Part shown: positions 1-7,007 of the stretch, in pieces
Layout of the letters: every line of letters starts with the position of its first letter
Numbering within the stretch: position 1 is the first letter of the stretch
Assembly: GCA_016744485.1 (NCBI GenBank)
Contig: JADGEG010000009.1
Span: forward strand, 1 to 21,797
Source of the DNA: Arcobacter sp.
GTDB lineage: Bacteria > Campylobacterota > Campylobacteria > Campylobacterales > Arcobacteraceae
Direction of reading: 5' to 3'
DNA length: 21,797 nt
Notes under the pieces: model-generated
Databases searched by the model: none
What the model saw: the letters and a program-made list of their open reading frames with translations, nothing else
Told to the model about the DNA's origin: nothing
Position numbers and translations under genes: made by a program

Positions 1-243
1 GCTTATGAATACTTTAAAAATTTATATAAAGTTTGTGATGATAATATAATATTAACTACATATGCAATTGCAACCCCTATTAGGCTTTCTATGTATAAAG
101 CAGGTTTTGAAATTTATGAAATTAAAACTTTCTCTAAAAAACATACTATAGCATTTAAAAGCAAACAAAATATAAATGCAAAATATATTGATATGATATT
201 AAAACAAAATAGAAATACCCAAGCACAAGCTTTATTTGATTAA
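1..243 (+). CDS. C-terminal fragment of MnmC-like tRNA-modification methyltransferase (5' end outside window)
   Basis: An open frame runs from the first base to a TAA at 241-243, giving 80 residues of a protein that begins outside the window. The visible part has the layout of the C-terminal end of the Rossmann-type methyltransferase found in MnmC (methylation of aminomethyl-uridine at the tRNA wobble position): a strand ILTTYAIA, then PIRLSMYKAGFEIYEI, matching the family's 'T-x-x-x-x-x-R-x-x-L-x-x-AGF-x-V' end, then a basic strand KKHTIAFKS. The SAM-binding N-terminal half cannot be seen, so this could be another class I methyltransferase of the same fold. It is convergent with infA, with 100 bases between the two stops. 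Confidence 0.55.
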   Translation, partial: AYEYFKNLYKVCDDNIILTTYAIATPIRLSMYKAGFEIYEIKTFSKKHTIAFKSKQNINAKYIDMILKQNRNTQAQALFD

Positions 244-300
244 AACTTACTTAGTATTTTATAAATTTTTATTTTTACCTATATTACATAAGCTAATAGT

Positions 301-346
301 ACTTAAAAAAGGTAATTCTTTTATACTTTTAAATATAAAAGAATTA
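301..346 (-). terminator. Rho-independent terminator of the ribosomal operon, overlapping the infA stop
   Basis: A perfect inverted repeat has arms AATTCTTTTATA (314-325) and TATAAAAGAATT (334-345) with an 8-base loop, extendable by one pair to 313-346. Read on the minus strand, the hairpin is followed after two or three bases by a run of six U (305-310 complement). The stem is almost all A-U with a single G-C pair, so it is weak by E. coli standards but ordinary for such an AT-rich genome. The infA stop codon (344-346) lies inside the stem. On the plus strand only a short broken T-run follows, so two-way termination is possible but not well supported. Confidence 0.7.
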
Positions 347-562
347 TTTATATCTGTGAGTAATTCTTCCTTTGTCTAAAGAATAAGGAGTAATTTCAAC
401 TTTAACTTTATCATTTGGTAATATTTTAATATAATGCATTCTCATTTTACCAGATATATGACATAAAACCACATGACTATTACTTAATTCAACTTTAAAC
501 ATAGCATTTGGTAATGCTTCTATTACTTTACCATCAATTACTATTACATCGTCTTTTGCCAC
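344..562 (-). CDS. infA: Translation initiation factor IF-1, GTG start
   Basis: IF-1 binds the A site of the 30S subunit during initiation and cooperates with IF-2 and IF-3. The 72-residue protein is a full-length single S1/OB-fold domain. It matches the family along its length: LPNAMFKVEL, HISGKMR, and the C-terminal ITPYSLDKGRI. The codon at 560-562 reads GTG on the coding strand, not ATG. It is preceded by a good AGGAGT ribosome binding site about six bases away, and no ATG in a sensible position competes. It is the last gene of the operon, 14 bases after map, and its stop lies in the terminator stem. In many bacteria rpmJ, rpsM, rpsK, rpsD, rpoA and rplQ follow; here they do not. Confidence 0.97.
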   Translation of the reverse strand: MAKDDVIVIDGKVIEALPNAMFKVELSNSHVVLCHISGKMRMHYIKILPNDKVKVEITPYSLDKGRITHRYK

Positions 563-576
563 TTTAACTCCTATTT

Positions 577-1341
577 TTACTCTTCTAATTTACTTAAAAT
601 TACAGCTTTTCCATTAATGACAGCTATTGTATGCTCATAATGAGAAGCTCTTAAACCATCTTTTGAAACTACATCCCAATTATTTTCTAAAATAATTGGT
701 TCTTGCTCTTTTTGACAAATCATAGGTTCTAAACAAAATACCATTCCATTTTTAATTTTTGGACCAGCTTTAATATTAGATGTTCCTATATAATTTGGAA
801 TTTCTGGTTCACAATGAGGTTTTTTACCAATACCATGACCACAAAAATTAATTAATGGAACATAACCCTTATTTCTAATAAATTTTTCAATATGAGATGA
901 TAATTCTTTAAATCTCATACCTTCTTTTATAATAGAAATAGCATAATATAAAGTATCTTTAGAACAAGCAATTAAATCTTCATCTTCTTTAGAAATTTTT
1001 CCAATAGGCATAGTAATTGCTGCATCACCATACCAACCATCAATTTCACTTCCAATATCAAGTCCAAGAATATCACCTTCTTTTAAAACAATATCACTTG
1101 GAATGCCATGAATAATAACTTCATTTAACGATGTACAAACAGCGGAAGGGAAGCCATATAAACCTTTAAATGAAGGTCTTGCTCCTAGTTTTACTATAAA
1201 TTCATCACCCATAGTATCAACTTCTTTTAATGTCATACCAGCTTTTACATTATTTTTTAAATAATCTAAAGTTTTAGCAACAGCCAAAGAGGCTGTTTTA
1301 AGTTTTTCTATTTCTTTTGGTTTTCTTAATGGAATTGCCAT
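577..1341 (-). CDS. map: Methionine aminopeptidase, type I
   Basis: This enzyme removes the initiator methionine from nascent cytosolic proteins. The 254-residue protein has the pita-bread fold signature residues in order: His79 (IIHG), metal ligands Asp95 (LDIGS) and Asp106 (GDAAIT), His169 (FCGHGIG), His176, Glu205 (CLEPM) and Glu236 (HYEHT). There is no N-terminal zinc-finger or SH3 extension, so it is the plain bacterial type Ia form. It sits between secY (five bases away) and infA, the usual place at the end of the spc operon; adk, often found between secY and map, is absent. The ribosome binding site is weak (GGAT about 11 bases upstream), which suggests dependence on translation of secY. 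Confidence 0.97.
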   Translation of the reverse strand: MAIPLRKPKEIEKLKTASLAVAKTLDYLKNNVKAGMTLKEVDTMGDEFIVKLGARPSFKGLYGFPSAVCTSLNEVIIHGIPSDIVLKEGDILGLDIGSEIDGWYGDAAITMPIGKISKEDEDLIACSKDTLYYAISIIKEGMRFKELSSHIEKFIRNKGYVPLINFCGHGIGKKPHCEPEIPNYIGTSNIKAGPKIKNGMVFCLEPMICQKEQEPIILENNWDVVSKDGLRASHYEHTIAVINGKAVILSKLEE

Positions 1342-1346
1342 AAAAG

Positions 1347-2612
1347 CTATAATCCAACAGCACTTAATGTTTCATATTTATTCATATATTGTTGCGCTTC
1401 TATTTTTTTCATAGTATCAATTGCTACTTGAACAACAATTAAAACAGCAACTCCTCCAAAATAAAAAGGAACTCCCATTGCCTTTACAAAAAGCCAAGGT
1501 AATGTTGAAACTGATGCTAAATATAATGCACCCCAAAATGTTAATTTTCCTGCTACATCATTTAAAAACTCAGCAGTTGATGCACCTGGTCTAACACCAG
1601 GAATAAATCCACCTTGTTTTTTTAAGTTTTCAGAAATATCTTTTGCATTAAATGTAATTGATGCATAAAAATATGCAAAAAATACTACAAATAAAAACAT
1701 AAAAACATTAAATGAATATGAAGTAGGAGATAAATAATCTGCTAAGACTAAAAGATATTCATTTTGTGTGCCTTGTAAAATAGTTGCAGGAAACATTAAA
1801 ATAGCAGATGCAAAAATAGCAGGAATTACACCAGAAAGATTTACTTTAATAGGAATATAATTCATAACTCTTTTATTTTGATTTTGCATCATAACTTTTC
1901 TTGAATAAGAAACAGGAACTCTTCTTTCACCTAGTTCAATATATATAATAGAACCAACAGTAACTAAAATAATCATAATAATTGCAATAACTGTTAGAAA
2001 ATTCATTTGACCATTATTAACTAAATCAATAGTTCCACCAATAGCACTTGGAATTGCTGAAACAATACCTGCAAATATAATTAATGAAATACCATTACCT
2101 ATACCTCTTTGTGTGATTTGTTCACCAATCCACATTAAAAGCATAGTTCCTGTTAGCATAGAAATAGAAGATACTGCTATAAAAGTATCCATATCAATAG
2201 AAATTGCACTTTCACCACTTGTACCATTTAAAGAGTTTAGACCCATTGATACACCAATGGATTGAATAAGTGTAATAACAATAGTGGCATATCTTATAAT
2301 TTGCATATACTTTTGCATACCATCTTTTTCTTTTTTCATTTTTCCAAGAGCTGGAAAAGTAGCAGCTAGTAACTCCATAATAATAGAAGCTGTAATATAA
2401 GGCATAATACCTAAAGAAATAATACTTAATCTTTCAATTGCATTACCACTAAACATATTTACTAATCCAAGGGCATTATTCGCATTTGTATCAAAAAATT
2501 CTTTTACAACATCTATATTAACTCCAGGAACTGGTACATATGCCAATAACCTATAAATAAATATAAAACCTAATGTTAGAAGTATCTTATTAATTAGATC
2601 CTTACTCATCAT
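1347..2612 (-). CDS. secY: Protein translocase subunit SecY
   Basis: SecY is the channel of the Sec translocon in the inner membrane, working with SecE, SecG and SecA or the ribosome. The 421-residue protein is hydrophobic throughout, with segments consistent with the family's ten membrane helices. Diagnostic cytosolic stretches are QRGIGNGIS (168-176), ERRVPVSY (229-236) and GFIPGVRPG (335-343). The N-terminal plug region follows YVPVPGVN. Two ATG codons stand in a row. The first overlaps the rplO stop by one base (TAATG), the same arrangement seen at other junctions in this operon, and was preferred; using the second would remove one residue. No strong separate ribosome binding site is visible, so coupling to rplO is likely. 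Confidence 0.97.
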   Translation of the reverse strand: MMSKDLINKILLTLGFIFIYRLLAYVPVPGVNIDVVKEFFDTNANNALGLVNMFSGNAIERLSIISLGIMPYITASIIMELLAATFPALGKMKKEKDGMQKYMQIIRYATIVITLIQSIGVSMGLNSLNGTSGESAISIDMDTFIAVSSISMLTGTMLLMWIGEQITQRGIGNGISLIIFAGIVSAIPSAIGGTIDLVNNGQMNFLTVIAIIMIILVTVGSIIYIELGERRVPVSYSRKVMMQNQNKRVMNYIPIKVNLSGVIPAIFASAILMFPATILQGTQNEYLLVLADYLSPTSYSFNVFMFLFVVFFAYFYASITFNAKDISENLKKQGGFIPGVRPGASTAEFLNDVAGKLTFWGALYLASVSTLPWLFVKAMGVPFYFGGVAVLIVVQVAIDTMKKIEAQQYMNKYETLSAVGL

Positions 2613-3010
2613 TAGTTACCAGTTGTTGTGACATTATCATCTTTGATATTAGTAAGTAATCCTTTAGCAGTTTTACCAATTAACTTAACCTTAGTAACAC
2701 TTTTAGATAATTTATACACAGATTTAATTGTCTCAATAGTTAATTCTTCAAGTTGTGCAACTTGTTTAACTTTATCAACATTAATTGTATAAGGTTTAGA
2801 TACTCTTGAAAAAAAACCAACTTTTGGAAGTCTTCTATGAATTGGTTGTTGACCACCTTCAAAACCTCTTTTGATTTTATATCCAGATCTAGATTTTTGA
2901 CCTTTATGACCTCTTGTAGAAGTCTTACCCATTCCTGAAGCTTGACCACGACCAACTCTTTTAATTTTTTTTGAGCTACCATCTGCAGCTTTTAAGTTAT
3001 CTAATACCAT
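2612..3010 (-). CDS. rplO: 50S ribosomal protein L15
   Basis: L15 is a late-assembling 23S rRNA-binding protein of the large subunit. The 132-residue product has the family's glycine- and arginine-rich N-terminal extension (RVGRGQASGMGKTSTRGHKGQKSR, described here by its key GRG, GMGKTS and RGHKGQ elements), then FEGGQQP and RRLPKVGF, then the globular C-terminal domain ending in a threonine-rich tail. An AAAGGAT ribosome binding site precedes the ATG. It follows rpsE directly, with only five bases between, so rpmD (L30), which sits here in E. coli, is missing. Its stop overlaps the secY start by one base. Confidence 0.96.
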   Translation of the reverse strand: MVLDNLKAADGSSKKIKRVGRGQASGMGKTSTRGHKGQKSRSGYKIKRGFEGGQQPIHRRLPKVGFFSRVSKPYTINVDKVKQVAQLEELTIETIKSVYKLSKSVTKVKLIGKTAKGLLTNIKDDNVTTTGN

Positions 3011-3015
3011 ATTTA

Positions 3016-3456
3016 TTATCCTTTTATTCTAGCTAATGCTTCAACAGTAGCTTGTACAAGGTTATTTGGGTTATTTGAACCTAAAGATTTAGCAATAATA
3101 TCTTTAACCCCTGAAAGTTCAAGAACAGGACGAGCAGCCCCTCCTGCAATAAGTCCAGTACCTTCACTTGCTGGTTTTAATAAAATTTTACTAGCATTAT
3201 ATTTATGTTCAATATCATGAGCAATTGTAGTACCTTTAATAGATACATTAACTAAACTTTTAAATGCATCATCTAAAGCTTTTTTAATAGCATCTGGTAC
3301 TTCTTTTGCTTTTCCAGTCCCAAATCCAATAGTTCCTTTTTTATCACCAACAACAACTAAAGCTGTAAATCTAAATCTTCTACCACCTTTTACAACTTTT
3401 GTTACTCTTCCAATTTTAACGATTGCTTCTTGAAAATCATCTTTATTAATTGCCAT
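3016..3456 (-). CDS. rpsE: 30S ribosomal protein S5
   Basis: S5 binds 16S rRNA near the decoding and mRNA-entry region and contributes to translational fidelity. The protein (146 residues from the chosen start) has the N-terminal double-stranded-RNA-binding domain with GGRRFRFTALVVVGD and GTIGFGTGKAKEVPDAI, then the C-terminal domain with GTGLIAGGAARPVLELSGVKD. All of these are standard signatures. Two adjacent ATG codons occur; the second (3454-3456) has the better spacing, six bases, from the AAAGG site, while the first (to 3459) would add one methionine. It lies between rplR and rplO. Confidence 0.96.
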   Translation of the reverse strand: MAINKDDFQEAIVKIGRVTKVVKGGRRFRFTALVVVGDKKGTIGFGTGKAKEVPDAIKKALDDAFKSLVNVSIKGTTIAHDIEHKYNASKILLKPASEGTGLIAGGAARPVLELSGVKDIIAKSLGSNNPNNLVQATVEALARIKG

Positions 3457-3465
3457 CATTAACCT

Positions 3466-3825
3466 TTATAATTTAATACCATTATCTCTTAATGAAGAAG
3501 CAAATGCTGCAACTACACCGTGATAAAGGTATCCATTTCTATCAAAAACTACAGATTTTATATTTGCTGTTTTTAATTTTTCAGCAAACTCTGCACCTAC
3601 TTTAACTGCATTTTCTTTATTAACACTTAATTCTAATGTTTTTGAATTAATTGCTATTAATGTAGTACCATCAATATCATTAATAGCTTGAACACTTAAA
3701 TATTTATTAGATTTAAAAATTGAAACTCTTGGTATCTCAGAAGTACCAAAAATATTTCCTCTTATTTTTTTCTTTCTTTTTAATCTTAAAGTATTTTTTT
3801 TTGCTATGTCTTTCATTCTACTCAT
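3466..3825 (-). CDS. rplR: 50S ribosomal protein L18
   Basis: L18 binds 5S rRNA together with L5 and anchors it in the central protuberance. The 119-residue protein has a strongly basic N-terminus (LRLKRKKKIRGNIFG), then PRVSIFKSNKYLSVQAIND, and ends in the typical YHGVVAAFASSLRDNGIKL segment. The chosen ATG has an AAGGTG site six bases upstream; a second in-frame ATG three codons on is possible but has no better site. Ten bases separate it from rplF and nine from rpsE. Confidence 0.96.
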   Translation of the reverse strand: MSRMKDIAKKNTLRLKRKKKIRGNIFGTSEIPRVSIFKSNKYLSVQAINDIDGTTLIAINSKTLELSVNKENAVKVGAEFAEKLKTANIKSVVFDRNGYLYHGVVAAFASSLRDNGIKL

Positions 3826-3835
3826 AATTTACACC

Positions 3836-4369
3836 TTACTTCGCAGTTTTTCCAGCTTTTCTAACGATAACTTCGTCAGAATACTTAACACCCTTACCTT
3901 TATAAGGTTCTGGTTTTCTGTAGCCTCTTATAATTGCAGCACTTTGACCAACTTGTTGTTTGTCGGCACCTTTTATGTGAATTAGATTTTTTTCAATACT
4001 AACTTCTAATCCTTCTGGAATATCATAATTAATAGGATGTGAATAACCTAATTGTAATTCTAAAACTTTACCTTTAACAGAAGCTTTATAACCAACTCCA
4101 TTAATTTCTAAAGTTTTTTTAAAACCCTTATCAAGTCCTATTATAGCATTATTTAATAAAGATCTATATGTTCCCCAAAAGGCTAAAGATTCTTTTTCTT
4201 CTCCAACTTTTCCTAAAACAATACTTTTATCATCAATTTCAACATTAACTCTATTATGTGTTTCAACACTTAAAACTTTATTAGATTTTTTTACATTAAT
4301 AATAGAACCATCAACACTTACTTCAATTCCTGAAGGAATAATTATATGTTTTTTCCCAATTCTTGACAT
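3836..4369 (-). CDS. rplF: 50S ribosomal protein L6
   Basis: L6 lies near the factor-binding site of the large subunit. From the ATG at 4367-4369 the protein is 177 residues, the usual length, starting MSRIGKKHIIIPSG. It consists of two repeated alpha/beta domains and ends with the signature GYRKPEPYKGKGVKY. The same frame stays open upstream to 4423, but that part would overlap rpsH, has no family similarity, and is not preceded by a ribosome binding site, whereas GGGAG precedes 4369. The gene follows rpsH after ten bases. Confidence 0.97.
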   Translation of the reverse strand: MSRIGKKHIIIPSGIEVSVDGSIINVKKSNKVLSVETHNRVNVEIDDKSIVLGKVGEEKESLAFWGTYRSLLNNAIIGLDKGFKKTLEINGVGYKASVKGKVLELQLGYSHPINYDIPEGLEVSIEKNLIHIKGADKQQVGQSAAIIRGYRKPEPYKGKGVKYSDEVIVRKAGKTAK

Positions 4370-4379
4370 TATAGTCTCC

Positions 4380-4778
4380 CTACCAAACTGTACAAAGGAC
4401 TTCACCACCAACATTGGCATCAAATGCCTCGTCGTTAGCTATAACACCTTTGTTTGTAGAAATAATAATTGTACCATAACCATTTTTGAAAGTTTTAATA
4501 TCTTTAGAGTTTTTGTACACTCTTCGACCTGGTTTTGAAACACGTTTAATTTCATTAATTACACAAATTTCATTATCATTATATTTTAATACAACTTGTA
4601 TCGTTTTTTTATTATTTTTACCATCAATTACTTTAAAAGAATTTATATATTCTTTTTTTTCCAATACAGACAATAAACCTACAACTGTATTAGAATGTAG
4701 CAAAGTAGTAACATCTAGTTTTCTTAATGCTGCATTTCTAATTCGAGTTATAGCATCTGCGATCATATCATTCATCAT
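4380..4778 (-). CDS. rpsH: 30S ribosomal protein S8
   Basis: S8 is a primary 16S rRNA-binding protein of the central domain and, in E. coli, the translational repressor of the spc operon. The 132-residue product starts MMNDMIADAITRIRNA, the family signature, and ends with the RNA-binding C-terminal part containing SKPGRRVY, YGTIIISTNKGV and a final VGGEVLCTVW. Either of two adjacent ATG codons could start it; a GGAG site is closer to the first. It sits 13 bases after rpsN and 10 before rplF. I saw no obvious copy of the E. coli S8 target structure near rplE, but did not fold the region. Confidence 0.96.
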   Translation of the reverse strand: MMNDMIADAITRIRNAALRKLDVTTLLHSNTVVGLLSVLEKKEYINSFKVIDGKNNKKTIQVVLKYNDNEICVINEIKRVSKPGRRVYKNSKDIKTFKNGYGTIIISTNKGVIANDEAFDANVGGEVLCTVW

Positions 4779-4791
4779 AGCTAAATTTCTC

Positions 4792-4977
4792 CTACCAACT
4801 AGATTTTTTAACGCCAGGTAATAAACCTTCGTTCGCCATTTTTCTTAAACAAATTCTGCATAAACCAAAATCTCTATAAACAGAATGTGGTCTACCACAA
4901 ACAGAACATCTTGAATATTCTCTTACTTTAAACTTAGGTTTTTTTTGTTGTTTTGAAATAATAGATTTTTTTGCCAT
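4792..4977 (-). CDS. rpsN: 30S ribosomal protein S14, zinc-binding type
   Basis: S14 is a late-assembling protein of the small-subunit head. The product is the short 61-residue form with a zinc ribbon: Cys24-x2-Cys27 and Cys40-x2-Cys43. It ends in the conserved GLLPGVKKSSW. E. coli has a longer, zinc-free version; the zinc form is the common one in Campylobacterota. The start overlaps the rplE stop by one base (TAATG) and is preceded by AAAGGAAG inside rplE, so both a good site and coupling are present. Confidence 0.97.
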   Translation of the reverse strand: MAKKSIISKQQKKPKFKVREYSRCSVCGRPHSVYRDFGLCRICLRKMANEGLLPGVKKSSW

Positions 4978-5525
4978 TATACTCTTCCTTTAGAAAATGG
5001 TATTCCTATTAATTCTAAAAGCCTAAATGCTTCTGCATCAGCTGTTGCAGTTGTAGCTATAGAAATATTCATACCGTGTGTTTTGATGATATCATCATAG
5101 ACAACTTCTGGGAACATTAATTGTTCATCAAGTCCAAAATTAAAATTACCACGACCATCAAAACCATTTCTATTAAGACCTCTAAAATCCTTTACTCGTG
5201 GTAAAGATATTGCACAAAGTTTATCTAAGAAGTTATACATATTTTCACCTCTTAGTGTTACTTTAATGCCTACAGGATAACCTTCTCTTACTTTAAAACC
5301 AGCAACTGATTTTTTAGCAATTACTTTAACTGCTCTTTGACCAGCTATTAAAGAAATAGTATCTTGTATATTTTGTAATAATTTAGAATCTTTCATAGCT
5401 TCACCAGCACCAACTGAAATAACAATTTTGTCTACTTTAGCAGTTAATGTTTTGTTTTTAGAAAATTCACTTTCCAAAACTGGTTTAATATTTGCTTTAT
5501 ATCTTTCTAATAATCTTGATGCCAT
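4977..5525 (-). CDS. rplE: 50S ribosomal protein L5
   Basis: L5 binds 5S rRNA in the central protuberance and contacts the P-site tRNA and the 30S head. From the ATG at 5523-5525 it has 182 residues, the family norm, starting MASRLLERYK. Recognisable parts are KIVISVGAGEA, GQRAVKVIAKKSVAGFKVREG, RVKDFRGLNRNGFDGRGN and EQLMFPEV. The frame remains open upstream to 5594, but that part lies within rplX and is not L5-like. A GAAGGTGA site inside the end of rplX precedes the chosen start. One base separates the two genes. Confidence 0.97.
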   Translation of the reverse strand: MASRLLERYKANIKPVLESEFSKNKTLTAKVDKIVISVGAGEAMKDSKLLQNIQDTISLIAGQRAVKVIAKKSVAGFKVREGYPVGIKVTLRGENMYNFLDKLCAISLPRVKDFRGLNRNGFDGRGNFNFGLDEQLMFPEVVYDDIIKTHGMNISIATTATADAEAFRLLELIGIPFSKGRV

Positions 5526-5526
5526 A

Positions 5527-5766
5527 TTATTCACCTTCAACTTTTGTAACATTTGAGATATCAATAGGCATCTCTTTATTAACAAAACCACCATTAGGAT
5601 TTTTATCTTTATCTGGTTTTACAGTTTTTTTAGCAACCTTACAATCTTTTACAAATACTTTTCTTTTATTAGGTAATACTTTGATAACTTCACCAATTTT
5701 ACCCTTATCATCTCCTGCAATAATTTTTACATTATCACCTTTTTTGATTTTTAACTTAATTGCCAT
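5527..5766 (-). CDS. rplX: 50S ribosomal protein L24 (short form)
   Basis: L24 starts large-subunit assembly by binding the 5' part of 23S rRNA. The 79-residue protein carries the KOW motif near its N-terminus (KKGDNVKIIAGDDKGKIGEV) and a lysine-rich middle. It is shorter than the roughly 100-residue form of E. coli, which agrees with my recollection of Campylobacter L24 and so is a lineage feature rather than a truncation. A strong GGAGG site lies about nine bases upstream, inside the end of rplN. Confidence 0.96.
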   Translation of the reverse strand: MAIKLKIKKGDNVKIIAGDDKGKIGEVIKVLPNKRKVFVKDCKVAKKTVKPDKDKNPNGGFVNKEMPIDISNVTKVEGE

Positions 5767-5767
5767 A

Positions 5768-6136
5768 TTATAGTACCTCCGGAGCTAGTGAAATTATCTT
5801 CATAAAACCTGAATATCTCACTTCTCTTGCAACTGGTCCAAAAATTCTTGTACCAATTGGTTCTTTTTTTGCATCAAGTATAACAGCTGCATTATCGTCA
5901 AATCTAATTAAAGATCCATTTTCTCTTTGTATTTCTTTATGAGTTCTAACAATTACAGCTTTTACAACTTGACCTTTTTTAACCTTACCAGTTGGTAATG
6001 CTTTTTTAACTGAAGCAACAATTACATCACCAACAGATGCATATCTTCTTTTAGAACCACCTAAAACTTTGATACACATGATTTGTTTGGCACCTGTATT
6101 ATCAGCTACATTTAATCTTGTAAAACTTTGAATCAT
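5768..6136 (-). CDS. rplN: 50S ribosomal protein L14
   Basis: L14 binds 23S rRNA at the subunit interface, forms an intersubunit bridge with 16S rRNA, and is the target of the silencing factor RsfS. The 122-residue protein is full length and highly conserved: NVADNTGAKQIMCIKVLGG at the N-terminus, KKGQVVKAVIVRTHKEI, and the IFGPVAREVR segment near the end. The start overlaps the rpsQ stop by one base (TAATG) and has a near-ideal AAGGAGTT site. One base separates its stop from the rplX start. Confidence 0.97.
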   Translation of the reverse strand: MIQSFTRLNVADNTGAKQIMCIKVLGGSKRRYASVGDVIVASVKKALPTGKVKKGQVVKAVIVRTHKEIQRENGSLIRFDDNAAVILDAKKEPIGTRIFGPVAREVRYSGFMKIISLAPEVL

Positions 6137-6390
6137 TATTCAACTCCTTTTAAAAGGATAGTACTTAGTCTATATGATTTTGTTTTTGATAATGGTCGAC
6201 ATTCTACTGCTTTTACCTTATCACCAACACTTAATTCATTCTTCTCATCATGTATTAAATATTTTTTAAATCTTTTAACCGTTTTATGATATCTTGGATG
6301 TAAAACTGATCTAGTAACTAACACTGAAGCTGTTTTATCTCCTGATATTTTTACTACTATACCTTGAATCTCTCTTTTATGTGTACTCAT
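6136..6390 (-). CDS. rpsQ: 30S ribosomal protein S17
   Basis: S17 is a primary binder of the 16S rRNA 5' domain with an OB fold. The 84-residue product shows KREIQGIVVKISGDKTASVLV, then HPRYHKTVKRFKKYLIHDE, then GDKVKAVECRPLSKTKSYRL, the complete family pattern. An AAGGAT site stands about seven bases upstream. It follows rpmC by 11 bases and overlaps rplN by one base. Confidence 0.97.
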   Translation of the reverse strand: MSTHKREIQGIVVKISGDKTASVLVTRSVLHPRYHKTVKRFKKYLIHDEKNELSVGDKVKAVECRPLSKTKSYRLSTILLKGVE

Positions 6391-6401
6391 ATTTAGATCC
6401 T

Positions 6402-6593
6402 TCAGTTAGCTTTTATTGCAGTTAATGCTGTTTGAATTTTAGCAATGTCTTTTTTAGCCACTTTTAATTCAGATGTATTTGTTAACTGCATAGTTTTTTG
6501 CTTAGCTTTTAATTCAAAAAGTAGCACCTTTTTCTCTTTTAATAACACATTAAGCTCTTCTAAGCTCTTATCTTTTAAATCAGAATAAATCAT
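6402..6593 (-). CDS. rpmC: 50S ribosomal protein L29
   Basis: L29 lies beside L23 at the polypeptide exit tunnel. From the ATG at 6591-6593 the product is 63 residues, starting MIYSDLKDKSLEEL, which aligns with the usual L29 start; LLFELKAKQKTMQLTN and KKDIAKIQTALTAI follow in the helical hairpin. A GTG two codons upstream (6597-6599) is also possible. With the ATG start, the gene overlaps the end of rplP by 14 bases in another frame, the longest overlap in this operon, and no strong ribosome binding site is visible, so translation is probably coupled to rplP. Confidence 0.94.
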   Translation of the reverse strand: MIYSDLKDKSLEELNVLLKEKKVLLFELKAKQKTMQLTNTSELKVAKKDIAKIQTALTAIKAN

Positions 6594-7005
6594 TTTCACT
6601 ATCTCTTGTTACAATTTTAGTTTTAAATGGTAGTTTATGTTTAGCTAAAGTTAAAGCTTCTCTTGAAAGCTCATCACCAACACCTGCCATCTCAAAACAA
6701 ATTCTTCCTGGCTTGATATTCATAACCCATTTATCAACAGCACCTTTACCTTTACCCATTCTTGTTTCTAATGGTTTAGCAGTTAGAGGTTTGTCAGGAA
6801 ATACCATAATCCAAACTTTAGCTTGTCTTTTCACTTTTCTCGTCATTGCAACCCTTGCTGCTTCTATTTGACGTGAATCAATTCTTCCATGCTCAACGGC
6901 TTTAAGACCTATATCTCCATAAGCTAAAGAATTAGCTCTTGATGCTTTACCTCTATTACGGCCTTTCATCATTTTTCTATATTTTGTTCTCTTAGGCATT
7001 AACAT
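6580..7005 (-). CDS. rplP: 50S ribosomal protein L16
   Basis: L16 organises the A site of the large subunit and contacts the aminoacyl-tRNA elbow. The 141-residue protein begins MLMPKRTKYRKMMKGRNRG and has IDSRQIEAARVAMTR, then FPDKPLTAKPLETRMGKGKGAV, a family fingerprint, and HKLPFKTKIVTR near the end. The ATG at 7003-7005 has an AGAGGT site upstream and matches the conserved N-terminus. Its stop lies inside rpmC. Confidence 0.97.
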   Translation of the reverse strand: MLMPKRTKYRKMMKGRNRGKASRANSLAYGDIGLKAVEHGRIDSRQIEAARVAMTRKVKRQAKVWIMVFPDKPLTAKPLETRMGKGKGAVDKWVMNIKPGRICFEMAGVGDELSREALTLAKHKLPFKTKIVTRDSENDLF

Positions 7006-7007
7006 GA

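Noticed and set aside
2740..2982. 80-codon minus-strand frame inside rplO
   Set aside because: It is a frame-shifted reading of the lysine/glycine-rich rplO sequence; no family similarity.
4370..4423. Upstream extension of rplF (an open frame to 4423)
   Set aside because: It overlaps rpsH, has no L6 similarity and no ribosome binding site; GGAG and the conserved MSRIGKK start support 4369.
4486..4821. 111-codon plus-strand frame opposite rpsH and rpsN
   Set aside because: Antisense to two conserved ribosomal genes, biased composition, no ribosome binding site or recognisable domain.
5526..5594. Upstream extension of rplE (an open frame to 5594)
   Set aside because: It lies inside rplX and does not resemble L5; the ATG at 5525 has a good ribosome binding site and gives the family length.
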